Shown here one piece after another: positions 29,189 to 37,431 of a DNA stretch of 64,000 nucleotides. The DNA comes from Pseudomonas oligotrophica. GTDB lineage: Bacteria > Pseudomonadota > Gammaproteobacteria > Pseudomonadales > Pseudomonadaceae. Position numbers and translations under genes: made by a program. Within the stretch, counting starts at the first letter, position 1. Each line of letters begins with the position of its first letter. The DNA lies in the NCBI RefSeq assembly GCF_021726475.1, contig NZ_JAKJRU010000002.1, positions 589,858 through 653,857 on the forward strand. Direction: 5' to 3'. The notes under the pieces were generated by a model that was not told the DNA's origin, searched no databases, and was given only the letters and a program-made list of their open reading frames with translations.

Positions 29189-30103
29189 ATGCGGATTCTC
29201 GTGTGTGGCGCGAATGGCCAGGTCGGTCGCGAACTGGTCGAGCGGGCTGCGAACTTTGGCCTGACGGCGATAGGAAGAGACCGGCAGCAGCTCGATATCA
29301 CCCGCTCCGAGCAGATCGAACGAGATCTTCAGCAGTTCCAGCCGCAGATGATCATCAATGCGGCAGCCTATACCCATGTCGACAATGCCGAGAAGGACGA
29401 GCAGCAGGCCTATGCGATCAATCGCGACGGGCCGCGCAACCTGGCGGCGGCCGCGGCGCGGGCTGGCGTACCGCTGCTGCATCTGTCCACCGACTATGTG
29501 TTCTGCGGCGAGGGCGACCGGCCCTGCCGCGAGGATGATCACACTGCGCCCACCGGCGTCTACGGTGCCAGCAAGCTGGCGGGCGAGCAGGCCATCGCCG
29601 AGCAGCTGCCCGAACACCTGATCCTGCGCACCAGCTGGGTCTACGGCCTGCACGGGCACAACTTCGTCAAGACCATGCTGCGCCTGGGCGCCGAGCGCGA
29701 CAGCCTGGGCGTGGTGAGCGACCAGGTCGGCGGCCCCACCGAGGCCGGCAATATCGCCGGCGTGCTGCTCTGGCTGGCGCGCCACTATGCCCGCGAGGGT
29801 TCGCTGGCCTGGGGGCTCTACCACTACAGCGGCGCACCGGCGTGCAGCTGGTACGACTTCGCCGAGGAAATCTTCCGCCAGGCCGAGGCGCTCGGCCTGC
29901 TTGCCCGCCGGCCGCAGGTCAGGCCGATCGCCACCAGCGACTACCCGACGCCGGCGCGCCGGCCGGCCTGGTCGGTGCTCGACTGCAGCCGCCTGCACGC
30001 GCAGTACGGCATCAGCCAGCGCGACTGGCGCCGTGATCTGGCCGACGTGCTGGAGCGTCTGGCGCGCCACGAGCAACCGGCGGCGCGGGCCTCGCTGGCC
30101 TGA
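29189..30103 (+). CDS. rmlD: dTDP-4-dehydrorhamnose reductase
   Basis: A 304-residue short-chain dehydrogenase for the last step of dTDP-L-rhamnose synthesis. It has the nucleotide fold GANGQVGRELV (7-17), the NAAAYTHVDNAE segment, STDYVFCG and the catalytic YGASKLAGE (Tyr-x-x-x-Lys). The start was put at MRILVCGANGQ because this is the family N terminus; the in-frame sequence upstream is not conserved-looking. It stands alone, without rmlB, rmlA or rmlC nearby, so the partner enzymes must be elsewhere. The 236-nt gap before it has two short GC hairpins near 29090-29130 and no gene. Confidence 0.93.
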   Translation: MRILVCGANGQVGRELVERAANFGLTAIGRDRQQLDITRSEQIERDLQQFQPQMIINAAAYTHVDNAEKDEQQAYAINRDGPRNLAAAAARAGVPLLHLSTDYVFCGEGDRPCREDDHTAPTGVYGASKLAGEQAIAEQLPEHLILRTSWVYGLHGHNFVKTMLRLGAERDSLGVVSDQVGGPTEAGNIAGVLLWLARHYAREGSLAWGLYHYSGAPACSWYDFAEEIFRQAEALGLLARRPQVRPIATSDYPTPARRPAWSVLDCSRLHAQYGISQRDWRRDLADVLERLARHEQPAARASLA

Positions 30104-30194
30104 GCGACGCAATCCGGGGGTGCAGGGGCCGCTCTGGGCCGATATTCTTGAGGCTTTTCGCCAGCCCGGCGACTAGCCTCGGGAGTGTCGTTGC

Positions 30195-31094
30195 ATGGTA
30201 GCGGTTCAGGCGATTGCGCCGATCTTTGCGCTGATTGCGCTCGGGCTTGTGCTGGGCCGGCGCCAGTGGCTGACCGAGCAGGGGGCGGCCGGACTGGCGG
30301 CGCTGACCTTCAAGCTGTTCATGCCGGCGGTGCTGTTCAACGGCATCGCCCGCGCCGAGCTCAGCCAGGGCATGTCGCCGATGCTGCTGCTGGCCTATTT
30401 CGCGCCGGTCCTGCTGGTGTTCTTCACGGTCAACCTGGTGGTGCACCGGCTGCGTGGCCGACCCTCGGCGCTGGGCCTGGCGGCGGCCTATTCGAACAAC
30501 GTGCTGGTCGGCATCCCGCTGGTGAGCACGCTGCTGGGCAGCGAAAGCCTGGTCTACGTGTTCGCCATCCTGGTGTTCCACAGCCTGATCCTGTTCTCGC
30601 TGCAGAGCTTCTACGTGGCGCTGGGTTCGGGCGAGCGCGTCAGTCTGCCGGCACTGGCCAAGAACCTGGCCAACCCGCTGATCGTCGGGTTGCTGGCCGG
30701 GGCGCTGCTCAACCTGTCCGGGCTCGAGCTGCCCGAGCCGTTCTGGCGGCTGGCCGGCTGGCTGGCCCAGGCGGCGCTGCCCTGTGCGCTGCTGGTGCTG
30801 GGCCTGAGCCTGGCGCGCTACCGCCTGCGTCCCAGTGGCACGGCGGTGCTGCTGACGGCGATCAAGCTCGGCCTGTTCCCGGCGCTGGTCTGGTGGCTGG
30901 CGGGCTGGCTGCCGGGGCTCGGCCACGAGGCGCGCAGCGTGCTGGTGCTGCTCGCCGCCTGCCCGAGCGGGGTGAACGTGCTGGCCTTCGTGCGCGATGC
31001 CGACGACACCCGCCCGGTCGGCTCGGCGGTGTTCCTCTCCACCCTGGTGGCGGCGATCAGCCTGCCGCTGTGGATGCTGTCGCTCTCCGGCTGA
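30195..31094 (+). CDS. AEC family transporter
   Basis: A 299-residue inner-membrane protein with about ten helices, starting VQAIAPIFALIALGLVLG. It shows the auxin-efflux-carrier family features: a conserved asparagine in the discontinuous helix region AAYSNNVLVGIPLV (near residue 98) and the C-terminal repeat NLANPLIVGLLAGALLNLSG. Family members export or import small organic acids such as malate or malonate, but the substrate is not predictable. It follows rmlD by 91 nt with its own GGGAG site. Confidence 0.85.
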   Translation: MVAVQAIAPIFALIALGLVLGRRQWLTEQGAAGLAALTFKLFMPAVLFNGIARAELSQGMSPMLLLAYFAPVLLVFFTVNLVVHRLRGRPSALGLAAAYSNNVLVGIPLVSTLLGSESLVYVFAILVFHSLILFSLQSFYVALGSGERVSLPALAKNLANPLIVGLLAGALLNLSGLELPEPFWRLAGWLAQAALPCALLVLGLSLARYRLRPSGTAVLLTAIKLGLFPALVWWLAGWLPGLGHEARSVLVLLAACPSGVNVLAFVRDADDTRPVGSAVFLSTLVAAISLPLWMLSLSG

Positions 31095-31162
31095 GGCAAC
31101 CGACGAACGTCGCCGGCCCCTGCGCTGTCCACCGAATGACGATAACGGAGGAGGAACATCCC

Positions 31163-31249
31163 ATGCTGAAGTTCATCGGTGGTACCGCGGGCATCATTTT
31201 CATCATTGGCCTGATCGTGGTGATCGGGCTGTTCAAGCTGGTGTTCTAG
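31163..31249 (+). CDS. 28-residue single-helix membrane peptide
   Basis: A very short gene preceded by an exceptionally strong ribosome site (GGAGGAGG, 31147-31154, 8 nt before the ATG). The product starts MLKFIGGTAGIIFIIGLIVV and ends in a basic-hydrophobic tail, so nearly all of it is one membrane helix with few charges (K3, K25). No known family was recognised. It could be a small regulatory membrane protein or a peptide toxin-like element. It lies 68 nt after the AEC transporter gene and is convergent with the next gene. Confidence 0.6.
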   Translation: MLKFIGGTAGIIFIIGLIVVIGLFKLVF

Positions 31250-31264
31250 TGGCGCTTGCGCCCC

Positions 31265-31990
31265 TCACTTGCGTGCGCTGCGCTCGTGGGGGGCGTGCAT
31301 GATCTCGTCCAGCGACAGCCCGGTCAGGTCATGGATGGTGCGCCAGAGGTAGTAGAGGATGGCCATCATCATCAGCATGCTGGGGATGGCGATCATCGGG
31401 TAGCTGAGCAGGGTCATGCGCCCCAGCTCGGCGTTGAACGCCTCGGTGCCGGCCGGGCTGTGCACGATCCACTTGGCCAGCACGTAGTTCATCACCGACG
31501 AGAAGAAGAAGGTGCCGCTCAGCCAATAGGTGGCGCGCTGCAGGCGTCGCTCGAAGGAGGCGGTCAGGCCCTTGTGCTCGAGTTGCTCGTGGACCTTGTC
31601 GACGTTGATCACCTTGGGGTTGTAGAGCATGGTGCGGATCAGCGGGTAGCGCGTGCGCGTGGACAGCAGCACGGCGATGCCGATCATCCCGGGCACGGCG
31701 GCTTCCTTGATCGCCAGCCACTGGGTATCGAGCTGCAGCAGGCCGATGCCGCCGGTCAGCAGCACGCTGACCAGGCCGAGCAGGGCGATCCAGTTGAACT
31801 TGCGATAGCGGACCAGCTCCCACAGCCCCCAGCCAAGCGGGAAGGCCAGCGCCAGCACCAGCGCGCCGTTGGCGCCGAGGCGCTGTTCGCCGCTGAGCTT
31901 CATCAGGATGAGCGAGGGAATGACGATGCTGACCGCCATGTCGATCAGCGGGCGGGGCTGGTGTTCGGTCTGCAGCTGGGTATCGGTCAT
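31265..31990 (-). CDS. VC0807-family integral membrane protein
   Basis: A 241-residue protein with about six membrane helices in pairs: DMAVSIVIPSLILMKLSG, GALVLALAFPLGWGLWELV, WIALLGLVSVLLTGGIGLLQ and others. The pattern and the R-Y-x-K-F-N-W segment in VRYRKFNWIALLG fit the VC0807 family of unknown function, often annotated as a transporter-like protein. A conserved basic/acidic loop (DKVHEQLEHKGLTASFERRL) sits in the middle. No function can be assigned. Confidence 0.7.
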   Translation of the reverse strand: MTDTQLQTEHQPRPLIDMAVSIVIPSLILMKLSGEQRLGANGALVLALAFPLGWGLWELVRYRKFNWIALLGLVSVLLTGGIGLLQLDTQWLAIKEAAVPGMIGIAVLLSTRTRYPLIRTMLYNPKVINVDKVHEQLEHKGLTASFERRLQRATYWLSGTFFFSSVMNYVLAKWIVHSPAGTEAFNAELGRMTLLSYPMIAIPSMLMMMAILYYLWRTIHDLTGLSLDEIMHAPHERSARK

Positions 31991-32069
31991 GTCGGTTGGA
32001 TCGCGTTCGGGGGCGTCATGATCGCCTGAGTGGCGCTCGCCTGCCAGCGCCGGCTGGCGTTATTGCGCA

Positions 32070-33011
32070 TCAGCTTCGCTGCTTCCGGCGTTCGGCCCAT
32101 TGTCCGGTCTCGAACCCCAGCACGATGAAGATCGCCAGGGCGAAGGGCAGCAGCAGGTACAGCGCGCGGAAGACGATCAGCGCGGCCAGCACGTCGGCGG
32201 TGTCCAGCTCCGGCAGCGCGGCGAGGAAGGTCACCTCCAGCACGCCCAGCCCGCCCGGTGCGTGGGACAGCAGCGCCAGGGAAAAGGAGGCGAGGAACAC
32301 GCCAAGCACCGTCAGGTAGCCGGGGTTCTGTTCCGGCGGCAGGGCGAAGTAGATGATCGCCGCGGCGCAGAGCAGTTCGAGCGGGCCGGCCAGCAGCTGG
32401 CGCGCGACGATGCGCAGGCGCGGGTACTCGATGTGCCACTTGCCGAACTTCCACGGCTGGAACTGGCGCCACGAGCCGAGCACGTAGAGCGCCACCAGCC
32501 CCAGCAGCAGCGAGCCCAGGCCGACGGTGACCCAGGGGTCGATCTCGACCATGCGGTCGAGCACCGACGGCTTGAGGACCAGCACCGCGCCGCCGGCCAG
32601 CAGCGTGCCGAGGCCGAAGGTCAGCGAGCAGAACACGATCAGGATGCCGATCTCCTGCGGCGTCAGCCCCTTGCTGCGGTAGGCGCGGTAGCGCACCACC
32701 GCGCCGGAGAACACCGAGGCGCCGATGTTGTGGGCCAGGGCGTAGGTGGTGAACGAACACAGGGTGATGAACCACCAGGAGATGCGCTTGCCCAGGTGCA
32801 GCATGGCGATGCGGTCGTACCAGGCCAGCGCGCAGTAGGCGCCAAGCGTGGCCAGCGCCGCCGCGATCCAGTGGCCGCTGGCGATGGCCAGGAGGCTGTC
32901 GGTCAGCTCGGCGAGAGAGATGTTGCGAACCTCTTCGTACAGCAGATAGCCGGACAGCAGCACCGCCACGAGCCCGATCAGGGTCCAGGCGATATCGCTT
33001 CGTCTCGTCAT
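32070..33011 (-). CDS. Lysylphosphatidylglycerol synthase TM-domain (YbhN/UPF0104) family protein
   Basis: A 313-residue membrane protein with about eight helices. Family marks: LAWYDRIAMLHLGKRISWW (about 66-84), AHNIGASVFSGAVVRYRAYR (near 95-114) and the late SHAPGGLGVLEVTFLAALPE. These are shared with the flippase part of MprF and with YbhN. Members are linked to lipid handling or cardiolipin-related envelope function, but the exact role here is unknown. It is 79 nt from the VC0807-family gene on the same strand, so they may be transcribed together. Confidence 0.8.
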   Translation of the reverse strand: MTRRSDIAWTLIGLVAVLLSGYLLYEEVRNISLAELTDSLLAIASGHWIAAALATLGAYCALAWYDRIAMLHLGKRISWWFITLCSFTTYALAHNIGASVFSGAVVRYRAYRSKGLTPQEIGILIVFCSLTFGLGTLLAGGAVLVLKPSVLDRMVEIDPWVTVGLGSLLLGLVALYVLGSWRQFQPWKFGKWHIEYPRLRIVARQLLAGPLELLCAAAIIYFALPPEQNPGYLTVLGVFLASFSLALLSHAPGGLGVLEVTFLAALPELDTADVLAALIVFRALYLLLPFALAIFIVLGFETGQWAERRKQRS

Positions 33012-33234
33012 CGATCGGGCTCCTCGCTGCGGCGGGGGCAGGTAGCTGGATTGGGCACGGTGTGCGGCAGGGCGCAAAGCATGCACTGCCGCACGGGATT
33101 CGGCCAGTACTGCCTTAATCGGCAGCGGCAGGCCGGATTTGTTCAGTGTCGTGCACGCCTGTCATGTCGTGGCAGCACTCGGTGCACTGCCGTACCGCGG
33201 TGTGGTCAGCATGGGAAAGCCTGGATGTGTACCG

Positions 33235-34479
33235 ATGAGCGAGATTCCACACGACGACAGCATCGAAGGTTCGCTGGCCCTGCTCAGGGAGGGTAATGGC
33301 TTTATCCGTAACCGCTGCCGGCGGCTGGGCAGCGACGTCTTCGCGGTGCGCCTGCTGCTGCAGGACACCCTGTGCATCAGCGGCGAGGAGGCGGCGCGGT
33401 TGTTCTACGACGAGGAGCGGTTCGAGCGCGCCGGGGCTGCGCCGCGGCTGCTGCAGAGGACCCTGTTTGGCAAGGGGGGCGTGCAGGGGCTCGATGGCCC
33501 GGCCCATCGCCAGCGCAAGCAGCTGTTTCTCGACCTGCTGGGCCCCGAGCGGCTCTGGCAGCTGGTGGCGCTGTTCGAGGAGCGCTGGCGGGCGGCCATG
33601 CCGCGCTGGACGGCGTCCGGCACGATCGAGCTGTTGCCGGCCGTCGAGCAGGTGCTCACCGACAGCGTATGCGCCTGGGCCGGCATCGCGCTCGGCCCCG
33701 GCGAACTGGAGCGGCGCTGCGCGCAGTTGGTCGCGCTGTTCGACGGGGCCGGCGGTATTGGTCCGCGACATTGGCAGGCGCGCCGAGCGCGCCGCGAGGC
33801 CGAGGCCTGGGCTGCCGCGTTGCTCGACCAGGCGCGGCGCGGGTTCGCCCCTGCCGATTCTCCGCTGGCCTGGGTCGCCGGCCATCGCGAGCTGGACGGC
33901 ACGCAACTGCCGCTGCATACGGCCGCGGTCGAACTGCTCAACCTGCTGCGCCCGACGGTCGCGGTGGCGCGCTTCGTGGTGTTCGCCGCGCTGGAACTGG
34001 AGCGTCACCCGCAATGGCGGGAGCGCCTGCATGACGATCGCCTGTGCGAAGCCTTTGCCCAGGAGGTTCGCCGGCTGCACGCATTCTTCCCGTTCACCGC
34101 GGCGCGGGTGCGCATGACGTTCCACTGGCAGGGCTACCGCTTCGCCAAGGGCACGCGCGTGTTGCTGGATCTGTACGGCACCAACCGTGATCCGCGGACC
34201 TGGCACGAGGCGGAGGCGTTCCGCCCCGAACGCTTCGTCGACTGCCGGCCGGGGCCCTATCGCCTCGTCACTCAGGGTGGCGGCGACGCGGCGCAGGGCC
34301 ATCGCTGTCCGGGCGAGCGCCCGGCGATCGAGTTGCTCAAGGCGGCGCTGCGCCTGCTGACCCGCGGGATGCAGTACCGCTTGCCCGAGCAGGATCTGCG
34401 CATCGACGAGACGCGCATGCCCTCGCGGCCGGCCAGCGGGCTGCTCATCAGCGATATCGTCGCGCATGCTGAGGGTTAG
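33235..34479 (+). CDS. Cytochrome P450 of the CYP152 fatty-acid peroxygenase type
   Basis: A 414-residue protein with P450 landmarks: ExxR at E277-R280 (FAQEVRR) and the heme-thiolate loop QGGGDAAQGHRCPGE with Cys358. Three features point to CYP152, the H2O2-driven fatty-acid hydroxylases/decarboxylases: the helix I motif NLLRPTVAVARFVVF, where Arg239-Pro240 replaces the acid-alcohol pair of ordinary P450s; the GGG-x-x-x-x-GHRCPGE loop; and the total length (OleT 422, P450-BSbeta 417). The residue matching OleT His85 and BSbeta Gln85 is Gln84 (GVQGLDG), so hydroxylation is more likely than alkene formation. The start was placed by homology; upstream in-frame ATGs at 33139 and 33211 are possible. 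Confidence 0.85.
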   Translation: MSEIPHDDSIEGSLALLREGNGFIRNRCRRLGSDVFAVRLLLQDTLCISGEEAARLFYDEERFERAGAAPRLLQRTLFGKGGVQGLDGPAHRQRKQLFLDLLGPERLWQLVALFEERWRAAMPRWTASGTIELLPAVEQVLTDSVCAWAGIALGPGELERRCAQLVALFDGAGGIGPRHWQARRARREAEAWAAALLDQARRGFAPADSPLAWVAGHRELDGTQLPLHTAAVELLNLLRPTVAVARFVVFAALELERHPQWRERLHDDRLCEAFAQEVRRLHAFFPFTAARVRMTFHWQGYRFAKGTRVLLDLYGTNRDPRTWHEAEAFRPERFVDCRPGPYRLVTQGGGDAAQGHRCPGERPAIELLKAALRLLTRGMQYRLPEQDLRIDETRMPSRPASGLLISDIVAHAEG

Positions 34480-34557
34480 CGTCGGTGCGCCGGTCGGTGT
34501 GGGCCGGGGATCGAGTGCTCGGCGAGGCGTGGGGCCGCAGTCGGCCGCCTGGCAGGC

Positions 34558-37317
34558 TCAGGATGGCGGGCGCGCCGCCTTGACCTGGACCCAGTGCTCG
34601 ACCTGATCGCGCAGCTGCGAGAGTTCGACGGGCTTGGCCATGTGTGCATCCATCCCGGCCTCGCGCGCACGGTCCCGGTGTTCGCTGAGGATGTGCGCGG
34701 TCAGCGCCACCACGGGCGTGTGCGGGCGACCTTCGCGGGCTTCCCATTCACGCAGGCGGCGGGTCGCCTCGAAGCCGTCCATGACCGGCATTTCGCAGTC
34801 CATCAGCACCAGGTCGTAGGGCTGCGCCATGATCGCCAGCAGCGCCTGCTCGCCGTTGCTGGCGGTATCGGGATCGAGCTTCAGCTTGTTGAGCATGCCG
34901 CGGATGACCTTGGTCGAGATGCCGTTGTCCTCGGCCACCAGGATGCGGAAGTCCTGCGGTACCTGCGCCGGCAGAGCCGCGGCCGGTGGCGGCGTGCGCT
35001 CCTCGCGCTGACGCAGCGCCAGCTCCTCGGCCAGCGTCGTGCGCAGCGTGTAGCCGGCCACCGGCTTGGCCAGGATGCGCTTGATGCCGGCGTTGCGCGC
35101 CTCGACCTTGGTCGGCGCACTGCTCATGCCGGTAAGCATGACCAGCAGGATGTCGTGGGTCAGGCTGTAGTCTTCGCGAATCTTGCTGGCCAGCTGGATA
35201 CCGCTCATGCCGGGCATGTCCTGATCGAGCAGCACGGCATCGAAATAGTCGCCGAGCAGGGCGCGGGTACGCAGCAACGCCAGCGCCTCGCGACCCGAGC
35301 CGACGGCACTGACCTCCATGCCCCAGCTGCCGCACTGCTGCACGAGCACCTTGCGGCAGGTCTCGTTGTCGTCCACCACCAGCAGCCGCGCGCCGTGCAG
35401 CGAGCGCTCCAGTTCCGGGCTCGCCGGCGGCAGGCCCTCGTGCGGCAGCGGCAGGACGAGCCAGACGGTGTTGCCGTGCTCGTCGCTGTGTATGCCCAGG
35501 TCGCCGCCCATCAGCTGCATCAGCTGGCGGGCGATGACCAGGCCCAGGCGCCCGCCGTGGGACGAGGCCGCCAGCGGGTCCTGGCCGTCGCTGCCGGGGT
35601 TGAGCAGCGAGTCGCGCTCGTGCCGCTGCAGCGGCTTGCCGTGGTCCTGCATGCTGATGCGCAGCCGCGGCTGGCCGGCCGCAGTCTCGACCACCGCGCT
35701 GAGCAGCAGGTCGCCGCCCTCGTTGTGCTTGAAGGCGTTGTCCAAGAGGTTGAGCAGTGCCTGGCGCAGGCGCCCCGGGTCGCCGCTGATGATCTGCGGC
35801 AGTTGCGGCTGGATGTCGCTGACCAGCTCGACGTGCTGCTGCTCGGCCTTCGGTCGGAAGATGCTCAGGCAGTCCTCGATCAGGGCACTGACGTCGAACT
35901 GCACGTCTTCCAGTTCGATGTGGCCGCTCTCCAGGCGGGAAATGTCGAGGATCTTGTTGATCAGGTTGAGCAGCTCGTTGCCGGAGCTATGGATGGTCTG
36001 CACGTAGTCGCGCTGCTTGGCCGACAGCGAGGTGCCGAGCAGCAGTTCGCTCATGCCGAGCACACCGTTCATCGGCGTGCGGATTTCATGGCTGACCCGG
36101 GCCAGGAAGTCGGCCTTGGTGCGCAGCTCGGCGCTGAGCACCGCCTGCGCGGTGTGCTGCGTGCGGCTGTCGGCCAGCGACAGGCGCTGGCGCTCGAGCA
36201 GGGCGAAGCTCATCAGCAGGCCCGCGACCAGCGCCGAGCTGAACAGCCCGCCGGTGAGCAGGCCCGGGCGGAACTGCTCGAGCCCCAGCAGCGCCGGGAC
36301 GAAGAACAGGTAGGCACCGCCGAACAGCAGCAGGCCGGCGACCAGCAGGCGCGCCGGGCGATAGCCGGCACGCCAGTGCCAGGCGGCCACGATGAGGCAG
36401 GCCAGGATCACCAGCGCGACCGTCAGGTAGACCAGCCAGGTGTTCCACAGCCAGGGCCCGAGCATGATGGCCCCGGCCAGCGCCAGGCAAAGGTTGAACA
36501 GCAGGCCCAGCAGCCAGTTGCACCAGGGCCGGCGGCGCGGCTGGAAGAAGGCGAGGGTCAGGCCCAGCAGGGCGAGGCAGCCGACCAGGGTCGAGGCATC
36601 GGCGATCAGCGGCTGGCTGTACACCAGGCGCGGGGCCCAGGTCGCCAGCAGGCCGAGGTTGGCGATCGCGCAGGCGAGCATCGCGCCGAGCACCCCGGCC
36701 AGCCAGATGTGGCTGTAGCTGAAGGTGTAGGCGAAGCGCAGCAGGTTGTAGACCATCAGCAGGGCGATGGCGCCGAACAGCGCGCCGAACAGGTAGGCCG
36801 GATTGGCCTGCTGCACCAGCCCGGCTTGGTCGATCAGGCTGAACCAGGCCATCATCGGATGGCTCGACTGCAGGCGGATATAGGCCGTGCGGGCCTGGCC
36901 ATCGTCGGGGACGGCGAATAGGTAGGCGCGGTCGGGCAGTGGGCGCGAAGCGAGCGGGCGCAGTTCGCCGGTGGCGACGTGCCGCTCCAGCGTACTGTCG
37001 CGCAGCAGGTAGAAGTCCACGTACTGCATGCGCGGTGCATACAGCCTTAACCAGTGCGGTGTCGCCGCAGGCGGCAGCTTGATCTGCAGCCAGACGGCCT
37101 GGTCGCTCGCCGGGGCGCTGAAGGCGAGCTTGTCCAGGCGCTGGAACAGTGGGCGTTGGGCGACGACTTCTTCGAAGGTCAGGCGCACCGAGCGATCGAT
37201 GAGCAGGCGCCAGCTCTGGCCGTCGTCGACGGCGGGCTCGAGTGACGGTGCGGAAAGCGCGTCATGGCCCGTCAGCAAGCCGAACATCAACGCGATGACA
37301 ATCCAGAGCCGTCGCAC
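34558..37317 (-). CDS. retS: RetS-like hybrid sensor kinase
   Basis: A 919-residue inner-membrane hybrid kinase. After a signal peptide comes a periplasmic 7TMR-DISMED2 sensor (about 25-165), seven helices (about 170-380), HisKA with LARVSHEIRTPMNGVLGMSE, HATPase, then two receiver domains: RLLVVDDNETCRK with LLDQDMPGMSG, and RILVAEDNGISTK with LMDCEMPVMDG. This exact order and the neighbouring purD-purH-fis identify RetS, which blocks GacS and so represses the biofilm/Rsm switch. The ATP-binding G1 box is DHGKP instead of D-x-G-x-G, suggesting weak kinase function. Start GTG 37317 chosen from AAGGGA upstream and the signal peptide; another GTG is at 37359. Confidence 0.9.
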   Translation of the reverse strand: MRRLWIVIALMFGLLTGHDALSAPSLEPAVDDGQSWRLLIDRSVRLTFEEVVAQRPLFQRLDKLAFSAPASDQAVWLQIKLPPAATPHWLRLYAPRMQYVDFYLLRDSTLERHVATGELRPLASRPLPDRAYLFAVPDDGQARTAYIRLQSSHPMMAWFSLIDQAGLVQQANPAYLFGALFGAIALLMVYNLLRFAYTFSYSHIWLAGVLGAMLACAIANLGLLATWAPRLVYSQPLIADASTLVGCLALLGLTLAFFQPRRRPWCNWLLGLLFNLCLALAGAIMLGPWLWNTWLVYLTVALVILACLIVAAWHWRAGYRPARLLVAGLLLFGGAYLFFVPALLGLEQFRPGLLTGGLFSSALVAGLLMSFALLERQRLSLADSRTQHTAQAVLSAELRTKADFLARVSHEIRTPMNGVLGMSELLLGTSLSAKQRDYVQTIHSSGNELLNLINKILDISRLESGHIELEDVQFDVSALIEDCLSIFRPKAEQQHVELVSDIQPQLPQIISGDPGRLRQALLNLLDNAFKHNEGGDLLLSAVVETAAGQPRLRISMQDHGKPLQRHERDSLLNPGSDGQDPLAASSHGGRLGLVIARQLMQLMGGDLGIHSDEHGNTVWLVLPLPHEGLPPASPELERSLHGARLLVVDDNETCRKVLVQQCGSWGMEVSAVGSGREALALLRTRALLGDYFDAVLLDQDMPGMSGIQLASKIREDYSLTHDILLVMLTGMSSAPTKVEARNAGIKRILAKPVAGYTLRTTLAEELALRQREERTPPPAAALPAQVPQDFRILVAEDNGISTKVIRGMLNKLKLDPDTASNGEQALLAIMAQPYDLVLMDCEMPVMDGFEATRRLREWEAREGRPHTPVVALTAHILSEHRDRAREAGMDAHMAKPVELSQLRDQVEHWVQVKAARPPS

Positions 37318-37431
37318 GACCGAAGTCCCTTCACGAGTGTGACGGCGGATTATAGCCACGCCGCTGCCGGGCTGAAATCGCGCGATGGCGCCCCGGCAGC
37401 GCCATCGCCGGGTTTTGCGAAGAACGCCCGG

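Noticed and set aside
34480..34557. Possible sRNA or terminator between the P450 and retS
   Set aside because: Only short GC repeats without a T run; nothing that can be supported.
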